Assembly (NCBI GenBank): GCA_014607495.2
Contig: CP053150.1
Span: forward strand, 6,158,495 to 6,222,494
Reading direction: 5' to 3'
Source of the DNA: Carposina sasakii
Taxonomy: Eukaryota > Arthropoda > Insecta > Lepidoptera > Carposinidae
DNA: 64,000 nt
The translations under genes were made by a program, and so were the position numbers. Positions 12,431-64,000 of this stretch are shown here, piece by piece. Position 1 is the first letter of the stretch. Every line of letters starts with the position of its first letter. A model generated the notes under the pieces. That model was not told where the DNA came from. It did not search any database and saw nothing but the letters and a program-made list of their open reading frames with translations.

Positions 12431-15400
12431 AATGGTCCGTAATAATTAATTATTTATTTTTAACTTTTAGTACAAAATAAAACTAGTACACAGGGATACA
12501 TCTCAAACCTAGCATTTGCAATGTTGAAAAATCCGAGGCTTATGACGATAAGTCTTCTCATTTGTACTATTTTAGACACTATTTAACGTCACACAGTTAG
12601 CTCATTTTCCCCATTAAAAATAAAACTAGTCAAAACTGAATAATGCAATCACCTTCCAAGTCAATCTGCTCAAATACCGTTACATCGCTTTAACGCCAAT
12701 AATTATTAAACTACCTTACTACTGGTACGTCAGAACATTTTAGCTTATTACTTATATAAATACACAATTTTGAGGTTGGAGCGGCATTGATGAGTTATTA
12801 CTTCAGGCACAATCAGACCAGTGCATACCAATGTTCAAAATACACAAATCGACAATAATATCATGCATGAATGTAGATTTAGTGATCTTGTTCATTTTGG
12901 CCAATGAGCTACAAAAAACTAAGAACGTGTACCCAAATAAAATCACAAACCTAAAAATTTGTAACTACTTAAAACTTTCTAAATCTTAATTCTACGTGTT
13001 CATAATTCATAGAGGAACAAAAATATATACATTAGATTTTTATAAATAAAAACGGAACATGTAAATGTAGTGAAAGGTAGTGTAAGTATATGAGAAGAAG
13101 GAATGGGTACCGCTGTTTCCATTATAACGTCGTTTATGTATTACAAACATTAAATTTTTCCATACTCATTCATTGAACTCTGTCTGTTTCTCTTACTACA
13201 CTTTATTAATTTATCATTACATTACACATACGTGTAAACACATTGTCCATGCAAAGAACAATTTTTACTTGAATAAAACTTACAATATCAGCGCATGATC
13301 AACATTATAAAGTATAAAAATATAATAGTCCCAAACAATTTTTCCAGTCAAAAAGCCTGAGTTTCTTGGCATACAAATAGTGTTAATTACTTAATTGTTG
13401 GAAATACAGTATGAACCATCCTTTTTTTAAATTTCTTAATTATGCATTTATAAAAACCGAAATGAAAAGAAATATAAAAGTTTTTTGAAGTAAAATTATC
13501 AGTTAAAGATAAAATAACCAATAAATAAATAAAATGCTGTTAAAACACTACTTGAAATCTTGTGAAATAAGGGCCCAACAAAAATAAATATCAGTCCATA
13601 ATATAGTTTCCTGTTTAAACTAAAAGTTTTACAGAATCAAAACCTTGTAGTTTGATGAAAGAAATATTGTTTATTACATAATGTACTCAAACCTGTATCA
13701 GTAAAGTAAAATAACGCGATATCTACAATTGCGCGATGTTCGTATCTTTATTATATTCCATTGTTTTATTCAAAAAGGTTAAATAACTGTTACAGATTAT
13801 TAATAATTTGTAATTAACAATGAAAGAGTGAACAATTCTAAGTACATATCCAAGATCGGCCTAACCATATGTCTAAACCACTAAATACATTCTTACTTTT
13901 TGGTACTTATCTCTAGAAGGCGGATAATGTTCGTGAGCGAAAGTAGCATCAGATTATCTGTCTTATTCCATTTCAAGTGTACAATAATAAAACCGTGCGT
14001 CCACAACACTGTAACTTTTTGTCGATCATTTTTTCCAAAATGTGTTTTTCCAAATTCGTGTGAGAATGCGCCCGCTGTGTTTCGTTTTTGCAGTAGCTTC
14101 TTACCATAGTTTTTGTCTGGGACACGAGCTGACACGACCAACCCGAAATTATTCCGATGATGCTCTATTGAAACGCTCTTGTCTCGCTCGCGCTACTGTC
14201 GAAATAAATAGGTTTGTCTCTATAGCTCAGTAGTGTACAACGTTAAATACAATTACAGCTGTGTGTGTGTTCGTGCGTGTAGTTGTGTAGCATGCCTAAT
14301 TTCTAGTTGACGATTTTAAGGACGTGCCCGCTATTTTATTTTCATCTAAGACGCGTACACGAATAATCAACAAACATTAACATGTAAACACAAAAGTTGC
14401 AGTATGTTAACTGTGTTGCAGTGTTGTTCAACATAAAGTATTTGCAGTGTGGATGCACGGAAATATTTCATTCAACATAATTGTAGTTGAAACAAGATTC
14501 TACATACATTAACGAGGGACCGGTTTTTTTAAAAGTTTTTTCTGTTATGAGTTATGTTATGAAACATCTTGCACAACTTTTTAACTTCAGAAATCTCTAG
14601 CTAGACCGATTCTATATGCTTAAGCCTTTTAACACAAAAAAAATCTAGCTTATGTCTATCCCTTAATTGTAGAAATGAAAAGTGTAATATCAAAACAAAA
14701 ATAGCTGTAGCGTGCCACACTTGGTCTGAAACTCTTTTACAACAAAATGAAACTGTGATATTATTCCATTATTATTACTGTGTTTATTCTTTAATTTTTT
14801 TTAAATCATCCTCACCAATGTATGATCGATCAGTCATCATTAGTTAAGGTTCTAATTAGCATATCTATTTCAATAAGTGTGTCTATCTGTCTCTACTTAT
14901 GGAAATGCGTTGCAAAAATACTTTATTATATTATCTGTAGTTGTATCGCTCATTTATTTCATAGAAAATGTTTTCTTTCATCAAAACATACCATTATATT
15001 TAATTAGATGCAGAGCAGTCCTTATCAAACAGTATAATACACTTTAGAATCGACTTGATTTGTTGACAATCGTTTGCTCATAATTTATTTACATGATTAT
15101 TTTAAAATGCTATGCACCGTAACTAGCAGTTGCACATTTTTATTAACTAAGTTCTAATTATTATGGTGCTCTATTGCATGGTGTAAAATCCCTCCATATT
15201 ATGTAAATTTTCTCAATTGCAAAAAAATATTCAAAATAATTCTTGTTATCTTTTGGCACTGTCATAGAAGCCTCGTTTAAAAATCAGTGTATTTCATCAT
15301 GTATCAGTATATCAATAAATGTGTAAAAATAAAATTTTGTTACTGTAGTCATAATATGAAATTTTTTCATTGCGAGGCATGTATTATATGTCGCATGTTT

Positions 15401-16186
15401 ATAAAAATTCATGATATAATTCGAGGCATGCCGCATGATTTGTCTTATTAATCTTTGCAAATTGTAATCGACAGATATATATTCAATTTAATTAAATTGT
15501 GCAAATGAGAAACAGAATCGGAAATGGTGTAATTGATAATTCGACAGGTAAAAAAACACATCAAAATTTTTATCAAATCTTATTTTGTATATCAGTATCC
15601 CAGAATTGAGTGTATATGCTTAGAGATACTATATACTTGGATAAATTATTGCAGAACAAACCAATCTTTATCTTCATTACTTTCGATTTCAGTCCAAATT
15701 TGTAGCCCCTTCATTTAATTAAACTATTCGAACCTTCATTCATGTCACATAATTAAATAATTACATATTTGTATATATGTACACAACTCGAAACTAATAC
15801 ACGCTACCAAATTTTTCGATCCCCAAAGAAATGATTCATTATTCAGAGTGAGCTTTTTCGAAACACCGAAAACAAAACACGTAAAACAACAAACATCCAA
15901 TCTCTCGGCGCGCCGCTTGCCGGCCGGCGCGTTCTCAGACCCTATACCTAAATGAACACATGAAATACAATGCGCGACGCGATCATACTTCGAAGCGCAC
16001 GAATCGGAAAGACCCCGAAACGGGTAAACTAGTAAAATTAAATAATTACAATCTTAAAAGTAAAATAAACTCAATAATATACATAATTACATTATACAAA
16101 ATATGTAACAAAAGAATTAACGCGTAACCTCCGGGCGCGGTATGTACAGAGGCGGTAATTGGCTAGGCGAGTGCGAGCGGGCGGCG
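12431..16186 (-). other. possible long 3' UTR of DOT1L
   Basis: About 3.7 kb directly after the DOT1L stop has no plausible coding ORF and no repeat shared with the rest of the window. AATAAA hexamers on the minus strand lie near 15130, 14775, 13745 and 12452. Lack of repeats in a repeat-rich window suggests constraint, but the true cleavage site cannot be read from sequence. Confidence 0.4.
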
Positions 16187-61670
<45,484 letters not shown>

Positions 61671-61850
61671 TATAAGGAAACCGCGGCATTAATGCACACA
61701 CTTTTCACTTAAAAACTAAAATTAACACTAAATCCACTCCATAATAATAAAATTTCCACAGCACTTTCACACACACACATTCCTAAAAACAGGGCGCCAT
61801 GATGAAATTACCTCCAATATGGCGGCATTTTTTTTGTTTAGTTTATCCCG
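61671..61850 (-). promoter_or_regulatory. DOT1L 5' UTR and promoter region
   Basis: This sequence lies just upstream of the DOT1L start codon. It holds AATATGGCGGC at 61816-61826, which resembles a YY1/pleiohomeotic core (ATGGCGGC) often near start sites. No TATA box is evident. The TSS is not determinable from sequence. Confidence 0.35.
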
Positions 61851-64000
61851 AAGAAAAAGCGAGGGAAACTAAGTCCATACAGATGATTGTCCTTAGTATA
61901 GAAGAACAAGCGTAAGGGTCATGCGACACATGACTCATGCCTCACTGTTAATTTTTTCAAGTTTAAAATGTGGAGACACACAACTTGTATACAGTAGCAG
62001 ACCCAACACATTTTTGACAACTAAAAAGCAATGTACAAGAATATCTCCATTTGTTTCTTTTCAACTAAAAACGTAAATTACATCTCTATCTTTTATTGTG
62101 TTCCTACAATAACGCGTTAGCATTAGCATCTCTACTTGGTCTGTGAATAATGCACACATAGGCAGAATGCTATACACACATATACACATAGGAACTATGC
62201 CCATACAGCCATTATCTTTAGTAAACATCACTATGGACACATTCACAAATAAATTTTGATTTTCAAAAGTTTTTAAGTACATAATTTATTGCACTGTTTT
62301 ATTTATATATTTTGCATGTTATTACTTAAATATTTATTTCAACTTATGGATATGTACATATATTTATATATTAAATCTGTAACTCATGTATGTATGTATA
62401 TTCTATAGGTATCTTCCATAACGTCAGCTCCTAATTGGTCCCTTTTGAAAACCAGCGCTGCTTGCAAGGTAGGCACGCCTATCATGTCTTAGCAGCATCC
62501 AGCTGAAAAGGGACCCGTTTGGCGGTTGCACGTACACGGGACTGACGGGCTCCACATAGGGCAGACAGTTCTACTTACTGTTCTTCGTTTCATGTTACTT
62601 CTACCTGTCTACTTACTTCTTTTGATCTGTATTTCTACCCTATTTCTATTGTCCTTTCTATGTTACTTCTGTCCGTGTATGTGTAATTTTCAAATAAAAA
62701 TCTATTCTATTCTATTCTAATGCTGCTTCACGAGAGTAACTCTCGAGTAACTGCAACAAAACTGAAACATTTGGTGTCTATGAAGAGCAAAGTTTACTAC
62801 ACTATGGTCTATTGTCTGTCATTGTCACGCATAGAAAGAGTTGTCACGGGTAGTAATCAGAGAATAGATTCCGTTTTCGCGGTAGTTGGTAACACAGAAC
62901 ACTATGCAGGGTGATTTTTGGTTGTCAACGTTCCCGAAAACTACGGAATCTCCTCATGATCATGATCATTTTTCTTCATGGAAGCATACCTGGGAAGTGT
63001 CTGGTTTCCAAAATATTATGGTCTAAAAATAGAAATATAACCTATAGAAGTATAGTCCGAATGCCGTTTTGAGGAATTTTTATTGGTTCAGATTTGCACC
63101 AAACGCGGTTCTGTCATTCAGTGCTCAGCGGTCCGTGGCTACGAATGTATGTCAACCTAAAGGACTTACCATGACGAAATATGTGCTGATATCCTGCCAA
63201 AATTATTCTCAAAAACCTAAGAAAATAAACAACATCACATTTCACCGGTAAATATTTGATGATTTTACGTAATTTCATTAATAAAACAATAAATACAGAA
63301 TAAAATTTTCATATTTTTTAAATTGTTATTGTGAACAAAATATTGCCATGTGTGTGATAATTTACCCTATTTTTAAACATGCAGATTGTAGGTAAAAGTG
63401 GAGGTAACTACCTATCACAACTATGAATACTCCGGTTATACTTATCTACAGTCTTCTTGTTATAAGAAATATCAAATTATGATCTTCTATATTTAAAGAA
63501 GAAAAAGAAGATAGGAATAAATACAGATTATTTTATTACTATAGAATTAGATATTTAATACTATATTAGATTTAATACTATATTAGATTTCCTGCTAACT
63601 CAATAACTGCTGACAATTGGATGAAATTGCAGAATAATAATTCTAATATAATAACTATCGTTTTTTAGTAAAAAGAAAATAACTAAGCATGAATTTCATG
63701 TTGTTTTTATGAATACAAAGTTAAGTTTTCCGTTTTGGTAAATATATTTCAAAATACTGACTATACATCGTTCATACTAATTTTATTTTTACATACTTTT
63801 ATAATTGGCAAGGCATTTTAAGTAATGAAAAAAAAAGTTTGACATACCCATTTTATTATTAACCCTGGGGCGGCATCATATACATGAAAATGTATTTTTG
63901 TTTTAAGGCAAAATAAATCAATTTACTAGCACCGCTACACACTTCATTTAGTTCATATAGATAAATATAAATAATTTAAATAAATGTTTTACGGTTTGCA
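61850..64000. other. upstream of DOT1L, repeats only
   Basis: Contains a retroposon with (TATTC)n tail (62390-62715) and a repeat shared with 41220-41350 (62908-63020). No exon seen. Confidence 0.45.
62390..62715 (+). repeat. retroposon 3' part with (TATTC)n tail
   Basis: Ends AAATAAAAATCTATTC followed by a TATTC repeat; the last 145 bases recur inverted at 1228-1352. Confidence 0.65.

Overview
The window looks like nuclear DNA of a moth or butterfly. It is AT-rich and intron-rich. Several dispersed repeat families are of kinds common in Lepidoptera: lep1-type Helitrons that start TC..TACTAATATTATAAA and end CTAG, tRNA-headed SINEs, mariner-type MITEs, and RTE-like and CR1/Jockey-like LINE pieces. 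I could not search databases, so all homologies come from remembered family features.

Two host genes are supported, both on the minus strand. The first (5516-9884, four coding exons, 340 codons) encodes a PLEKHJ1-like PH-domain protein. All splice phases agree, and a poly(A) signal lies 46 bases past the stop. The second (16187-61670) is a roughly 45-kb DOT1L / grappa histone H3K79 methyltransferase gene. Eighteen coding segments can be placed. They run from the N-terminal HSPAGAEP motif, through the SAM-binding fold (DLGSGVGQ) and the NNFAFGP and [12 protein letters not shown] blocks, a basic linker, a coiled coil and the SPAK..LRRHLSQ block, to a proline-rich C-terminus. All junctions agree in phase except exon 1 to exon 2, and the structure of the segment around 24.7-25.4 kb is unresolved. 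About 3.7 kb of ORF-free DNA after the stop may be a long 3' UTR.

Most of the rest is transposable-element sequence in introns and flanks. From left to right the main elements are: a foldback element with about 425-bp inverted arms nested in a Helitron (312-2673); two hAT-type non-autonomous elements in the PLEKHJ1-like intron; a 931-bp dispersed repeat whose inverted partner lies 47 kb away; a PIF/Harbinger-like MITE (17616-17992); a mariner-type MITE containing a nested Helitron (21604-23103); a CR1/Jockey-like LINE with two uninterrupted ORFs, antisense in DOT1L intron 8 (about 27.86-32.41 kb); a 5.4-kb Harbinger-like element (37194-42559); a Transib-like element with RSS-heptamer ends (51761-52594); a further hAT-like element (56038-56507); and an internally deleted mariner (57350-58110).

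The points most worth a second look are an 89-bp tandem array that copies the 3' end of a DOT1L exon together with its splice donor (26685-27129), the frame-disrupted and partly duplicated DOT1L segment at 24.7-25.6 kb, the Transib-like element, the foldback element, and two long near-perfect hairpins (41996-42148 and 49446-49551).
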